Made by a program: the position numbers and the translations under genes. Positions 24,901 to 33,640 of a stretch of 64,000 bases of DNA are shown here, in pieces. The stretch is from Chionis minor (taxonomy: Eukaryota > Chordata > Aves > Charadriiformes > Chionididae). The notes beneath the pieces are model-generated. The model did not search any database, was not told the DNA's origin, and saw nothing but the letters and a program-made list of their open reading frames with translations. The stretch is from the NCBI GenBank assembly GCA_013398295.1, contig VZSF01002920.1, positions 124,001 to 188,000 on the forward strand, read 5' to 3'. How positions within the stretch are numbered: position 1 is the first letter of the stretch; each line of letters starts with the position of its first letter.

Positions 24901-27900
24901 CCCAGCCTGTGCTTCTGGGGCCCTGGTTTTGTTTAACTGTACTCTGGTCCTGTAGATAGAACGTCTGTTAGTGGCTTGAGTGTACCTGGTGCATGCTTTC
25001 CTCCAGGTTTAGGAGGAAAAGGAATTCACTTAGTGCAATCTGACACAATCCCATAATGACATCCGAAGTGAGAAATTCACTTCCAGAGGAGACTTCTGAT
25101 ACTGATATACTCAAAAATAATTCCGTGCAGTTTTCAGAGGGTGTGCATCCAGCATCTGATCCTGGGTAGGAGCAGGATTTCCATGATGCTTCAACAGTCA
25201 TTGGTCATTTTGAATATGTATGCTATTGCGCTCTAAGTACTTGGCTGCAAGTTCCAATATAATGACAACCAATGGTCAAAGACAAAAATAAATTTTTATT
25301 GCTCCTGGATTTAACATGAATATGAATGATTTCTTTCAGGTGTTAGTCCTTGGAAATAAAAGAGACCTCCCAGGTGCACTGGATGAAAAGCAGTTAATTG
25401 AGAAATTGTAAGTAGCTGGCCCGTGTAAAAAGCTGAAATTCGTAGAATCGTAGAATTGTTTAGACTGGAAAAGACTTTTAAGATCATTGAGTCCAGCTAT
25501 TAATGTATCACTGCCAAGTCCGCCACTAAACCATGTCCCTCAGCACCACATCTACACGTCTTTGAAATACCTCCAGGGATGGTGACTTCACTGCTTCTCT
25601 GGGCAGCCTGTTCCAATGCTTGATAACGGTTTTGATATGCAAGAGAGAATCACTGGTAGTCTATGGCAATAACCAGCTGTAACAGCTTCCATTTTACATT
25701 CTCAGATACTCCACTTTGAGCTCTGCTGGCAGTTGAAATAGCAAGCTAGGCTGATAACTGACTGCAGTAGATCTGAACCTCTCAATTATTATTTTGGTTG
25801 TATAAAGTTGTTTCAGATAATCCTGTTTTCCCATCACTGAAGACAGAACTGCTACAGATAGTAATAGGCTCACTTAGACTTTTCAGAGAACATTGTAGTG
25901 GCAGTTTAATGCTCTAACAGCATTAGAACCATTTCAAACTACTATCTGTAAATTTAAGCAATTCAGATATTTTTGGCATGTATCCAAAGCATATACTTAC
26001 GGATTACTGAAAGTGATGCATTGCAAGGGTAATTGTAAAGGAAATACACAGTTTTGTAAAAATGGCCACTGTAGCAATAATTTTGCAGAATAGGGTTCTG
26101 TGTCTCAAATCGCTTAATTTCAGTCAGTAGGAAGTGCAAGAGAAGTGAACCAAAGTGAAGTTTCAGTATAGAAAGATGATCCAAAGGCTAAGCAACTAAA
26201 CTGGGACTTAGGAAATACAGAATCACAGAATGGCTGAGGTTGGAAGGGACTTCTGAAGGTCATCTTGTCCACCTACCTGCTCAAGCAGAGCCGCCTAGAG
26301 CTGAATCCCCTCAACGTCCAGACGGCTTTTGAGTATCTCCAAGGATGGAGACTCTGCAGCCTCTCTGTGCAACCTGTGCCGGTACTGAGTCACCCTCAGA
26401 GGTAAAAAGCATTTCTTTATGTTCAGAGGGGGCCTCCTGTGTTTCAGTTTGTGCCCATTACCTCTTGTCCTGTCACTGGGTTCCATCTTCTTTACAGCCT
26501 CCCTTCAGGTATACCCTTCAGGTATTCAGGTATTAATTTGTATACAAATTAATAAGATCCCTTCTGACCTTTTTCTTTTCTAGGCTAAACCGTCCAGCTC
26601 TCTCAGCCTTTCCTAATATGTGAGATGCTCCAATCCCTTTATTGTTTTAGTGGACCTTCACTGGACTCTCTCCAGTAGCTCCACATCCCTCTTGTACTGG
26701 GGAGCACAGTACTCCCAGTATGGTCTCACCAGGGCCAAGTAGAGAGGAAGGATCACCACCTTTAACTGGCTGGCAGCACTTCTCCTAACGCAGCCCAGGA
26801 TCCCATTAGCCTTTTTTACCACATTGCTAGATCATGTTCAACTTGGTGTCCATGAGGACCCCCAGGTCCTTTTCTGCAAAGCTGCTTTCCCAGACAGCCC
26901 CTGGCATATATTGGTGTTCCTCCCCAAGGGCAGGACTTTGCACTTCACCATGTTGAACTGCATGACGTTCCTGTCAGCCCATTTCTTCAGCCTGTGGATG
27001 TCCCTCTGGATGGCAGCACAACCCTCTGGTGTATCAGCCACTGCTCCCAGTTTTGTGTCATCAGCAAACTCGCTGAGGGTACGCTCTGCCTGATCATCTA
27101 GATCATTAATGAAGTTGTTGAACAGGATTGGACACACTATTGATCCCTGGCTACACTGCTTGTTACTGACCTCCCACTAGCCTTTGTGCTACTGATTGCC
27201 ATGCTCGGGGCCTGACTGTTCAACCAGATTTCAGTCCACATCACTGTCTGCTCAAGCNCCATTTCTTCAGCCTGTGGATGTCCCTCTGGATGGCAGCACA
27301 ACCCTCTGGTGTATCAGCCACTGCTCCCAGTTTTGTGTCATCAGCAAACTCGCTGAGGGTACGCTCTGCCTGATCATCTAGATCATTAATGAAGTTGTTG
27401 AACAGGATTGGACACACTATTGATCCCTGGCTACACTGCTTGTTACTGACCTCCCACTAGCCTTTGTGCTACTGATTGCCATGCTCGGGGCCTGACTGTT
27501 CAACCAGATTTCAGTCCACATCACTGTCTGCTCAAGCAGCCCATACTTCCTCAACTTGTCTTTGAGGGTATTTTGGAAGACGGTGTCAAAAACCTTACTG
27601 GGGTCAAGGTACACAATATCCGCTGCTCTCTCCTCATCTACCAAGCTGTAGATTTCATTGTAGAAGGTTATCAAACGGGTGTTGCAGATGGAAATATTTG
27701 ACATAGTTATGATTTAGCAGCGATTTAAATTTTATTAATGATTTGAGGTAGATTTAAGAGGTTGAATTTTAGCAGCACTTAATCATTAACTGAATCAAAG
27801 GTTTACAAAGTGATTTAACTAAGTAACTGAACAACGACTTAATTACAGATTTGAAGATGACAAGATTCACACTAATTTGCTATAAGGTATCCCAAAGCAA

Positions 27901-30900
27901 TACAGATATATGAGCAAAAGTACAGATCTCTAATTAATGCATATATAGATGTATAAGCAAAGCATAAAAGTGCTTGCACATATATACACACACTCACACA
28001 CCCCGATCTGTAACTGCAGAGATCAAAAATCCATTAACATCACATGACTCTAAACAAGCTGGTGGGTGCCTCTTCTAGCTCCTACACGTGCATGGGCAAA
28101 CGGAATAACATCCACATCCATAAAGCTAATGTATATATATCATAAACATGTAAGTGGAGAGATGGATGAAAGAGAGACTAGTCTCTACTTAAAATTTCCC
28201 TTTTCTTGAGTTAGAGTAAATACTCACAATGTATCAGCATTCCTCAGCGGGCAATAATTGAGGCTCAAGAGGGATTGTCTTGCCCTGGCCTTCTAGTCCT
28301 TGAGGTGCCCGAGCAGCATCCCAACGGAGGGGAGATACTGGCCACAACCTGCTACGATCCAGAAGAGCTCAGAAGGTCTTTACTAGATTCGTTACTTACA
28401 GGATCTGAGATAATTCACTTTTGTCAGGTATTTTTCTACTCTGGCCCAGCTCTGATACTGGACTATTCTGGTGCTTTCCATTGGTTATACAAGTCCAGGA
28501 CTTGCTAGGACTTGCAGTCCTGGTACCCCTCCCTCTGTGGACACAATCCATATGTTGTCAGGAGTGATCGATCGATTATAGTTACTATCTTCAAACAGTA
28601 GGGGCCGTGGGAACCAAGTACACTAAGGAGTTGCCATGGTGTTCTAGTCCATTGTTCTTCACACTTTTTTTCTTTCTTTCATGTTAGACCATTATGTATC
28701 ATTCTGGTCATTGTACGTGGCCCAGGTGGGGAGGAAATTGTGCCAAGTGCTGAGAGGCCTAAGGTAGGGGGTGTGGAATTGCACCACCACAGTTGGCAAA
28801 GTATGATTTCCCCTTGTGAATCCATGCTGAGTACTCCTGAGCACCTTCTTGTCTGTCATGCGCATGGAAATGGTTTCCAGAATTGGTTGCTCCGTCACCT
28901 TCCCAAGGATTAAGGTGAGACTGGCAGTCATGCAGTTCCCTGGGTCCTCCTTCCTGATCTTTCTGAAGATAAGAATGACATTTGCTTTCCTCCACTCTTC
29001 AGGCACCTCTCCCTGTTGCCATGATTGTTCAAAGGTTATCAAGAGTGGCCTCGCAATGACACCAGCTGTCTCCCTCACCACTTACAGGTGCATCCTATCA
29101 GGACTCGTGGAATTCTGTGTTTCCAGTTTGCTTATGTATTCCCTGACCTGATCCTCTTCCACAAGGATACAACTTCCTTGCTCCAGACTTTCCCCCTGGT
29201 CTCTGGGGCCTGGGAACCTTGCTAGTAAAGACAGCGGCAAAGCTGGCATTCAGTACTTCTCCTTCTTCCATGCCTTGTGTAACCGGGTCTCCTGTCTCGT
29301 TGAGCATATGGGACCACATTTTCCCTTGTCTTCCACTTGTCACTTAGGTACTTAGAGAAGCCCTTCTTGTTGCCTGTGACATCCTTCATGAGATCCAATT
29401 TCAGTCGGGCTTTGGCTGTCCTAACTGTCTCTGCATGCTTGGACAATGTTTCTGTATTCCCTCTCGTTAGCTGTCCCTGCTTCCACTTTTTGTATGCTTC
29501 CTTTTTGTGACTGGGTTCTTCTAGAAGCTCATCATTCACCCACTTATGCATCCTTGCTTTTTCCTGGACTTGTTAGGATGGCTGCTCTTGAGCTTGGAGA
29601 TGATCCTTGAATATTAATCAGCTTTTCTGGGCCCTTCTTTGTTACAGGGCCTTATCCCATGGGACTCTTCCAAGCAGATCCCTGAAGAGGCCAAGTCTGC
29701 TCTCCTGAGTTCCAGGGAGGTCGCTATCTAGTTCTCTTCTTTATTAGAGTCTCTTGTATGATCTCAAGACTCTTTCCTTCTTAGTGCCTCACTCCCTGGC
29801 GGGAGTGAAAAAACAACAAAGTGCTCAGAAACTCTAAGAGTGAGGGAAACTCACTTCTGAGGGAAATTCTCAGAAAGAAACAGAAGTTAATGAAGAATCA
29901 GTTTCTTCCAACATGTAGAGGCATCCTTTCAGTAGGAATCAGATGTGATATATTTAAGTATGATACAACAAAAATCCTGAAGATTAATGGTGTGATCATT
30001 TAAGTACTGTTACTTGATTATAAGAGTTACTAGAGATAAACACTCTGAATTCTAAGTGAAAAGAGTAAAAGGTGAATGCTAAGACATGGTGGTGTTACTT
30101 GGTTACCACTACAAAATGTTATTTTCAGTTCATGGATTTCTGTGGGTTTTTTTATTCAGTATTACACTGACTTCCTGAGAAATTTGAATTTTTGTGAAAT
30201 TACTTGATATCCTTTTAATCTTTATAGTTTAAGAAACAGAGGGGTGTTTTGTGTGCAGTAGTATGTTTTAAAAATCTGATATCTGAGGATAGAATTGAAT
30301 CCACTGAGTAAAAAGCAGAAAACATGTAATGGAAATTTCTGTTGTCAGTTTTTGTGGCGTTATAACACTACTTATTTTATTTTTTTTTTTTTGCAGAAAC
30401 CTTTCAGCTATTCAAGACAGAGAAATCTGTTGCTATTCTATTTCGTGTAAAGAGAAGGATAACATCGGTAAGCTTCTTTTTCTTACAGCATCATCAGTGT
30501 ATACTTTCTACTTTGGATCAGATGATAAAAATGTTAATGAGATTTGAATATCTAACTCCAATATATAACTGATAATATCTATTTACTTGGAAAGATTTTA
30601 TTGCAAATATTGCATGCAATTATATTTGTTTTAATACAGAATTGTGTGTAATTTACACATAATTAATGTCTAAATTACACGTGTGTAATTCTACAAGTCA
30701 CTTGTAGAATTATTTAGTTCCATGAGAAGTTAAGAAACTAATTTGACAGGGACCTTGGAAAAGCATATTTAAAACCCAACGTATTTGAATCCCTCACTGT
30801 GTTACTTTGGAAAAAATAGTAACTGGATATGTAACTTCCAATTATTATGTGTTAATTAATCAATTTTGGTAAGTGTTTTGCTCCATACATGATTCTACTT

Positions 30901-33302
30901 TGTAAGCAGGCCATGCCTGCATGTGGCTGTATGGTGGTGTTCCTCAAATGGAGGGACTAGGTCTTCTGTCCTGCTGGAGATGCACGGAGCATATCCTGAA
31001 GTCAGTGAGCTTGTCTCCCATCTCGCCTTTGCTTTTTTCCCTTTCCTCTGTCTCTCCTCACTTTCCTCTGCTTTCCCGTCCCTTTCCTCTGTCATGTTCT
31101 CGCCTTCCCTTCCCTCTGCAGGGCAGGAGAAAGTGGAGAAGCACAGGCTGAGCCAGCAGCAGCAGTTGGGTGGAGGCACTCTGCCTCTGTGCCAGCCTTC
31201 TCCCCTGCACCTGCGGAGACAGGTGGTGCTGGCTGGAAGGGATACAGCCTGGGCAGATGTTTATAGCTGCTTCTTGAGGAAGCCAGAGTCGTTAGAAGAG
31301 CTGGACGGCTCTGTAGGGCTCAGCCGAATGAGAGACGGAGTGAGTGGGAACAGGGGGAAAGCCAGGTTCTCCCAGCAGCAGTGGAAATTCCTGTCCTAGG
31401 CAGAGAAGACCAGGTCGTGGAGGTGGTGAGGAGACTGACTGTTCCATGACACCTGAGCTCCAGCAGGCTGGGGGAGATGTCAGCTGTGTTAGGCAGCGAG
31501 GACTTCTCTTGCAAGCGGTGTACAGCATTTGTGTACGTTGGTTTGAAGGAGGCCAGACCTAGTTTTGCTGCAGCTTGGGGTGCAAGAGCTATCTCTGGGT
31601 GAGGGAAATACATGGAATGGGCTGTTATGCTGGGGAAGGTTAGACTTTGGGATATAAGGCCTGAGGAAGACACCATAGTCAGGATTTTCTGCATAGGTGG
31701 AGGGCAGTGAAGGTGATTGAGTTTTTAGAAATGCAGTGCTTGATCCTCATCAAATTGGCAAGGCTGCAGTAGAGGATCTCAAAAGTGATACTGTGACTAG
31801 AAACTAATTTCTGAAAGGGTCCTGGAGAAAATAGGTTTTGATCCTGGCTCGTTTGTATAGATGGCCTGGAGGAGAAAAGCATGAAAAAAAGCATATTAAA
31901 ATTTGCAAATGGGGAAATAATGAGAAGAGTGATCGCTAGTGCAGAATTGTGTCGATCACTTATTTGTGGAAATTCTGGCAGTAGCGAGGAAGAAGACTCA
32001 AATCCTAACTGAGAATCAGTCAAGTATCTTCCAGTGTAACATTTTGCATGGAAAGGGTAACCTGCTTCCTGAATATTTGCCCAAAGAAATAACAAATGGG
32101 AGCAGACCACCTATATCATGTGTGTTTGGAACTGTGTGGGCATTACTAGAGCATTGTGTGCCATATTTTGAAGAAGACCTTGAGAAACTGAAAGGAGGTT
32201 GGGCAAGAACCTAGGGAGATCAAAGGACTGGAAAATACAATTTATAATGAAAAATCATAATGAAAATATAGTTAGCTTATTAAAGGATGAAACCACTAGG
32301 CTGTTAAGGAGAAGACTGGGAGCTGTCTTCTTCCTCTGCATTTTTTGATTGATGTCAATGCAGTGGAATGAGATGATAGTCATTTTTCAGGGCAAACTGC
32401 AGCCTAGCTAACTGGTCTTATCAGGAGGTGGAGGTGTAAAGCTGCCAGTTCTGTGTCCTGAGAGACTGTGGAAGATTAGTATATAGTTATTAGATTTGTT
32501 TTAGGTGCCACGGGATGCTTTTGTCTGCAGTCTCAGTGTCTAAGCTGGTCTGCCAGGATATTCATGGAGTGCTGTCTTGAACTTGGGACAGATGTGGCAA
32601 CAAATTTAAATTTGAGGGCTAGAGCTGTTGCTGCCCCCTGACAACCTTCCTACCTCCCTGACAGATGTTACTGCCTTGAGGCAAGAACATCTAATCTGCT
32701 TATGAAGCAGTTTGTGAACTGATGCAGTTTTCAGCCCAATGCATTAGATTGTATCAGGAGGGGCACTGATTTCAGCTATCAAATGTTAGTCTAGTGTTGC
32801 ATGTCTTTCAGAGACCTTGGACTCCTACAACCTACCTAAATGGCTGCTTAATACTCTGTCAGATGTTTGCCCTTCTCTTTCATTCTGGTCGTGTATTTCT
32901 GCCTTTGTTCCCACACTGCATTTCATTCCAGTCTGGATTTTACAGTTCATTTTATGGTCATCTTAAATCTTTGCTTTTCCAACAGTTCATCTGTGGCTTA
33001 GAGAACTTGATGTCAGTCATCATATTTCAAGAATACAAAATGCATGTAATTTAAAAACAAACAAAAACCAACAGAAAAGAACCTAGCTGGAGTTTTAAGT
33101 ACTGAATTTTTAATAAGTAAATTAAAAGCCTGGGGTTTGTTTGGTTTGGTTTGGGTTTTTTTATTTGTATTAACCTGCTGGTGTTCTGTTGTCCTTTTAC
33201 GCTCTGCAAACAGGCTGTTGAGTTTTTCATTTTGTTTTATCTATCCTGGCAGACATAACATTACAATGGCTTATTCAGCACTCCAAATCGAGACAGTGTT
33301 GA
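6836..33302 (+). CDS. ARL8: ARL8-family lysosomal small GTPase (ARL8A/ARL8B paralogue), exons 2-7
   Basis: Join of 6836-6916, 22642-22715, 23073-23166, 25340-25407, 30397-30467 and 33253-33302; exon 1 is missing in an N gap upstream. The exons encode residues 42-186 of a protein that would be 186 residues long, the same as ARL8A and ARL8B, and the seven-exon layout is that of the family. Visible motifs are switch I Thr52 in PTVGFNM, the G3 motif WDIGGQ with Gln75, the G4 motif NKRD (130-133) and the G5-like SCK near 163. ARL8 proteins bind lysosomes through an acetylated N-terminal helix and recruit effectors for kinesin transport and HOPS-dependent fusion (family knowledge). Against ARL8A and ARL8B from memory, the residues are mixed: Ile and Gly at two ARL8A-type sites, Asn and Gln at two ARL8B-type sites, several found in neither, and a C-terminus ending RQC instead of RRS. 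I therefore read it as a third paralogue, of the kind named ARL8B-like in birds; the exact symbol is uncertain. No frameshift, stop or splice defect is seen. Confidence 0.95.
11821..11930 (-). mobile_element. Short hairpin-rich LTR-like element
   Basis: A 110-base unit reading TGTCGTGGTTTGGGCC at its start on the minus strand and ending AGCAGGACA, so it begins TG and ends CA with TGTC termini at both ends. It contains two perfect hairpins: 11850-11860 with 11869-11879 (11 bp), and 11901-11909 with 11915-11923 (9 bp), the latter enclosed by a 7-bp stem 11886-11892 with 11926-11932. G-rich flanks (AGGGGG left, GAGGGA right) may be a decayed target duplication. The TGTCGTGGTTT start resembles that of avian ERVK LTRs, from memory. 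It could also be a MITE-like unit. Confidence 0.45.
13380..13660. promoter_or_regulatory. Intronic GC-rich island with CTCF-like site
   Basis: A GC-rich patch of about 280 bases with several CpGs inside an AT-rich intron. CCACTAGAGGCCAG at 13498-13511 is close to the CTCF core, with one mismatch at a conserved G. No coding exon is convincing here. It may be an enhancer, an insulator or simply a GC-rich relic. Confidence 0.25.
14040..14955 (+). repeat. CR1 LINE, end of RT domain to 3' UTR, sense on +
   Basis: Translation around 14095-14400 gives CR1 reverse transcriptase C-terminal pieces ([20 protein letters not shown], then [20 protein letters not shown]), broken by frameshifts. This is followed by the CR1 sequence around GTGTCCAGTTCTGGGCTCC and a decayed 3' end near 14920-14955. 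An inactive, moderately old copy. Confidence 0.88.
15560..16110 (-). repeat. Ancient CR1/L3-like LINE fragment, antisense
   Basis: On the minus strand a frame from about 16060 to 15840 reads [20 protein letters not shown] then [30 protein letters not shown]. This matches the CR1-clade pattern of a DDxxxL-like block followed by KWSEIN, KFN.DKCKVLHLGR. It is too diverged for a modern avian CR1 family. The limits, particularly at the 15560 end, are approximate. Confidence 0.6.
16513..16658 (-). repeat. CR1 3' end, antisense
   Basis: Begins with TGAATCATAGAATGGTTTC and carries GGAAGGCACCTTAAAGATC, the CCCACTAGACCTGG block and the CATCCAACCTGGCC block, then stops at GGGATGGGG where it abuts the fragment at 16659. 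Confidence 0.92.
16659..16810 (-). repeat. Second copy of the ancient LINE segment at 15812-15970
   Basis: From CCTGGTTATTA onward this stretch matches 15812-15970 closely (shared TTTGTGCTAGT, CATTTGGTTCCCTCT and TCCAGTTGTAGCATTC) until about 16805. It begins exactly where the younger CR1 ends. It may be a duplication, a second insertion or a chimeric insertion. Confidence 0.7.
17469..17650 (-). repeat. CR1 3' end, antisense
   Basis: Starts with two ATCATAGA repeats and GGGTTGGAAGAGACCTTCAA, then the CACTAAACCATGTCCCTCA and ATACCTCCAGGGATGGCGA blocks, and ends at GGGCAGCCTGTTCC. A 5'-truncated CR1. Confidence 0.93.
19700..20272 (-). repeat. CR1 LINE 3' portion, antisense, fairly young
   Basis: Starts with TGGAATCATAGAATTTTAGG and keeps long unbroken stretches of CR1: AGAGACTCCACCACCTCTC, TGTTACCTCTTGTCC, and GGGGAGCCCAGAACTGGACA near 20185. 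Closely similar to the copy at 50516. Confidence 0.94.
22642..22715 (+). CDS. ARL8: ARL8-like exon 3 (residues 69-93, G3 motif)
   Basis: It follows TTTTCCAG and ends before GTAAGT. It is 74 bases and leaves two bases of codon 93. It reads [18 protein letters not shown] then RGVNAV, with the DxxGGQ switch II motif and Gln75, the residue mutated to lock ARL8 in the GTP state. Residue 69 is Val (Leu in ARL8A, Ile in ARL8B). It lies 15.7 kb downstream of exon 2. Confidence 0.96.
22716..23072 (+). other. ARL8: ARL8-like intron 3 (357 bases)
   Basis: The shortest intron of the gene, with GTAAGT and TTTGCAG borders. No repeat is seen. Confidence 0.9.
23073..23166 (+). CDS. ARL8: ARL8-like exon 4 (residues 93-124)
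   Basis: It follows CCCTTTGCAG and ends before GTAAGT; the intron before it is only 357 bases. It completes Val93 and then reads [20 protein letters not shown] and [11 protein letters not shown]. Leu at 101, Val at 104, Ser at 113, Ile at 115 and His at 121 differ from both ARL8A and ARL8B as I recall them, making this the most diverged exon. Confidence 0.95.
23167..25339 (+). other. ARL8: ARL8-like intron 4 (2.2 kb)
   Basis: GTAAGT and TTTCAG borders. AT-rich sequence, with no repeat or additional exon that I can recognise. Confidence 0.85.
25340..25407 (+). CDS. ARL8: ARL8-like exon 5 (residues 125-147, G4 motif)
   Basis: It follows TTCTTTCAG and ends before GTAAGT. It is 68 bases and reads [18 protein letters not shown] then LIEK plus two bases of Leu147. 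NKRD at 130-133 is the guanine-specificity motif. Gly136 is ARL8A-like, while Gln142 is ARL8B-like. Confidence 0.96.
25440..25630 (-). repeat. CR1 3' end, antisense
   Basis: Starts TCGTAGAATCGTAGAATTG and contains the CCACTAAACCATGTCCCTCA and ATACCTCCAGGGATGGTGA blocks, ending at GGGCAGCCTGTTCCAATGC. It lies 33 bases after exon 5. Confidence 0.92.
26979..27537. repeat. Exact 279-bp tandem duplication around a single N (assembly artefact)
   Basis: 26979-27257 and 27259-27537 are the same sequence as far as I can compare, separated only by the N at 27258. It interrupts the CR1 reading order by repeating the same RT segment. This is what an uncollapsed contig overlap looks like. Confidence 0.93.
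27680..28791. mobile_element. Probable solo LTR inserted in the CR1
   Basis: A 1112-base segment with no CR1 similarity interrupts the CR1 exactly between the codons for HGFTRGN and LITFYNE. On the + strand it begins TGTTGCAG and ends CACCACA, as LTRs do. The CR1 consensus at the site has GTTGG; the right flank has GTTGG and the left ACGGG, compatible with a decayed 5-base target duplication. It contains AT-rich stretches and TATA or AATAAA-like motifs on both strands, so I cannot orient it. No retroviral gene is present. The family is not identified. Confidence 0.6.
30397..30467 (+). CDS. ARL8: ARL8-like exon 6 (residues 147-171)
   Basis: It follows a T-rich tract and TTGCAG and ends before GTAAGC. 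It is 71 bases and reads [20 protein letters not shown] then DNI. This segment is the same as I recall for ARL8A and ARL8B, including the SCK that sits at the G5 position. It leaves one base of Asp171. Confidence 0.96.
30645..30712. repeat. Cluster of three palindromes
   Basis: Three inverted repeats follow one another: 30645-30651 with 30653-30659 (7 bp), 30673-30680 with 30683-30690 (8 bp), and 30686-30697 with 30701-30712 (12 bp, loop TCA). The last two overlap, so they cannot form at the same time. Confidence 0.85.
31880..32235 (+). repeat. Possible ancient CR1-clade fragment, sense on +
   Basis: The stretch with CATTACTAGAGCATTGTGTG, CCATATTTTGAAGAAGACC and TTGAGAAACTGAAAGGAGG follows the CR1 order (full-element position: tyrosine-rich [15 protein letters not shown] block). 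GGAGATCAAAGGACTGGAAA follows as in old CR1 copies. Very degraded, so the call is tentative. Confidence 0.4.
33253..33302 (+). CDS. ARL8: ARL8-like exon 7 (C-terminus and stop)
   Basis: It follows CCTGGCAG. It completes Asp171 and reads [15 protein letters not shown] followed by TGA at 33300-33302. ARL8A and ARL8B end SKSRRS, so the Gln-Cys end is distinctive. A single terminal Cys is not a CaaX box, so prenylation is not implied. Confidence 0.94.
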
Positions 33303-33640
33303 AGAAAACTATTGCTGAAGATAACTTCCCCAATCACTTCGACTCCTATCAGCTATACACAACTGAAAAGATAAAGAATGCAACTGTGTACTACCAGGAC
33401 TCACTTTGGTTGTATTTGTTAACAGAAGTAAAACTGAGTTATAGCTTGTCTCTCTATTTTGGTTCTTTTTTTAAAAATCCTGATACTTGTCTGTGTAGGT
33501 GAAATTCCTGAACGCCTTAATACACGACTGAAAGAAATCAGTACTTTTTTGGGCTGAAATGTTTGAGTTTATGCATGTGAATTGTCAAACACTTAGTAAT
33601 TTTTTTCTAATTTGAAACTGAATAAACTGCACAGTGGAAA
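33303..33640 (+). other. ARL8: ARL8-like 3' UTR (inferred)
   Basis: About 340 AT-rich bases between the stop codon and the first good polyadenylation signal. No repeat is recognised in it. The real mRNA may extend further, since I see only sequence and no transcript data. Confidence 0.5.
33621..33626 (+). terminator. Polyadenylation signal AATAAA
   Basis: A canonical hexamer 319 bases after the stop codon. A GCACAG follows at about 33628-33633 as a possible cleavage site, and a T/G-rich stretch (about 33643-33660) resembles a downstream element. The spacing is normal for a vertebrate 3' end. Confidence 0.55.

Larger units (their letters stand above)
26219..29760 (-). repeat. Long CR1 LINE (RT region to 3' end), antisense, split by an insertion
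   Basis: The 3' part is 26219-27679 and the 5' part 28792 to about 29760. On the minus strand the 5' part encodes CR1 endonuclease-RT linker and RT pieces: [20 protein letters not shown] near 29370, then [14 protein letters not shown] and [18 protein letters not shown] near 29000, with [15 protein letters not shown] and [10 protein letters not shown]. The 3' part continues with [20 protein letters not shown] and [12 protein letters not shown] near 27600, then [18 protein letters not shown] near 27050. The ORF is broken by frameshifts and a stretch is falsely duplicated at 26979-27537. The element is dead, and truncated at its 5' end. Confidence 0.92.
25408..30396 (+). other. ARL8: ARL8-like intron 5 (5.0 kb as assembled)
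   Basis: Filled largely by the two CR1 copies and the nested LTR-like insertion. About 29760-30396 is AT-rich with nothing recognised. The true length is probably about 280 bases shorter because of the false duplication. Confidence 0.8.
30468..33252 (+). other. ARL8: ARL8-like intron 6 (2.8 kb)
   Basis: GTAAGC and GGCAG borders. Contains a cluster of palindromes at 30645-30712, a GC-rich block at about 30905-31690 with a polypyrimidine tract (31020-31120), and an old CR1-like stretch at 31880-32235. A T-rich tract precedes exon 7 less closely than usual. Confidence 0.8.

Noticed and set aside
31679..32110. 143-codon open frame on - in intron 6
   Set aside because: It is antisense to a degraded CR1-like stretch and has no protein-like pattern.
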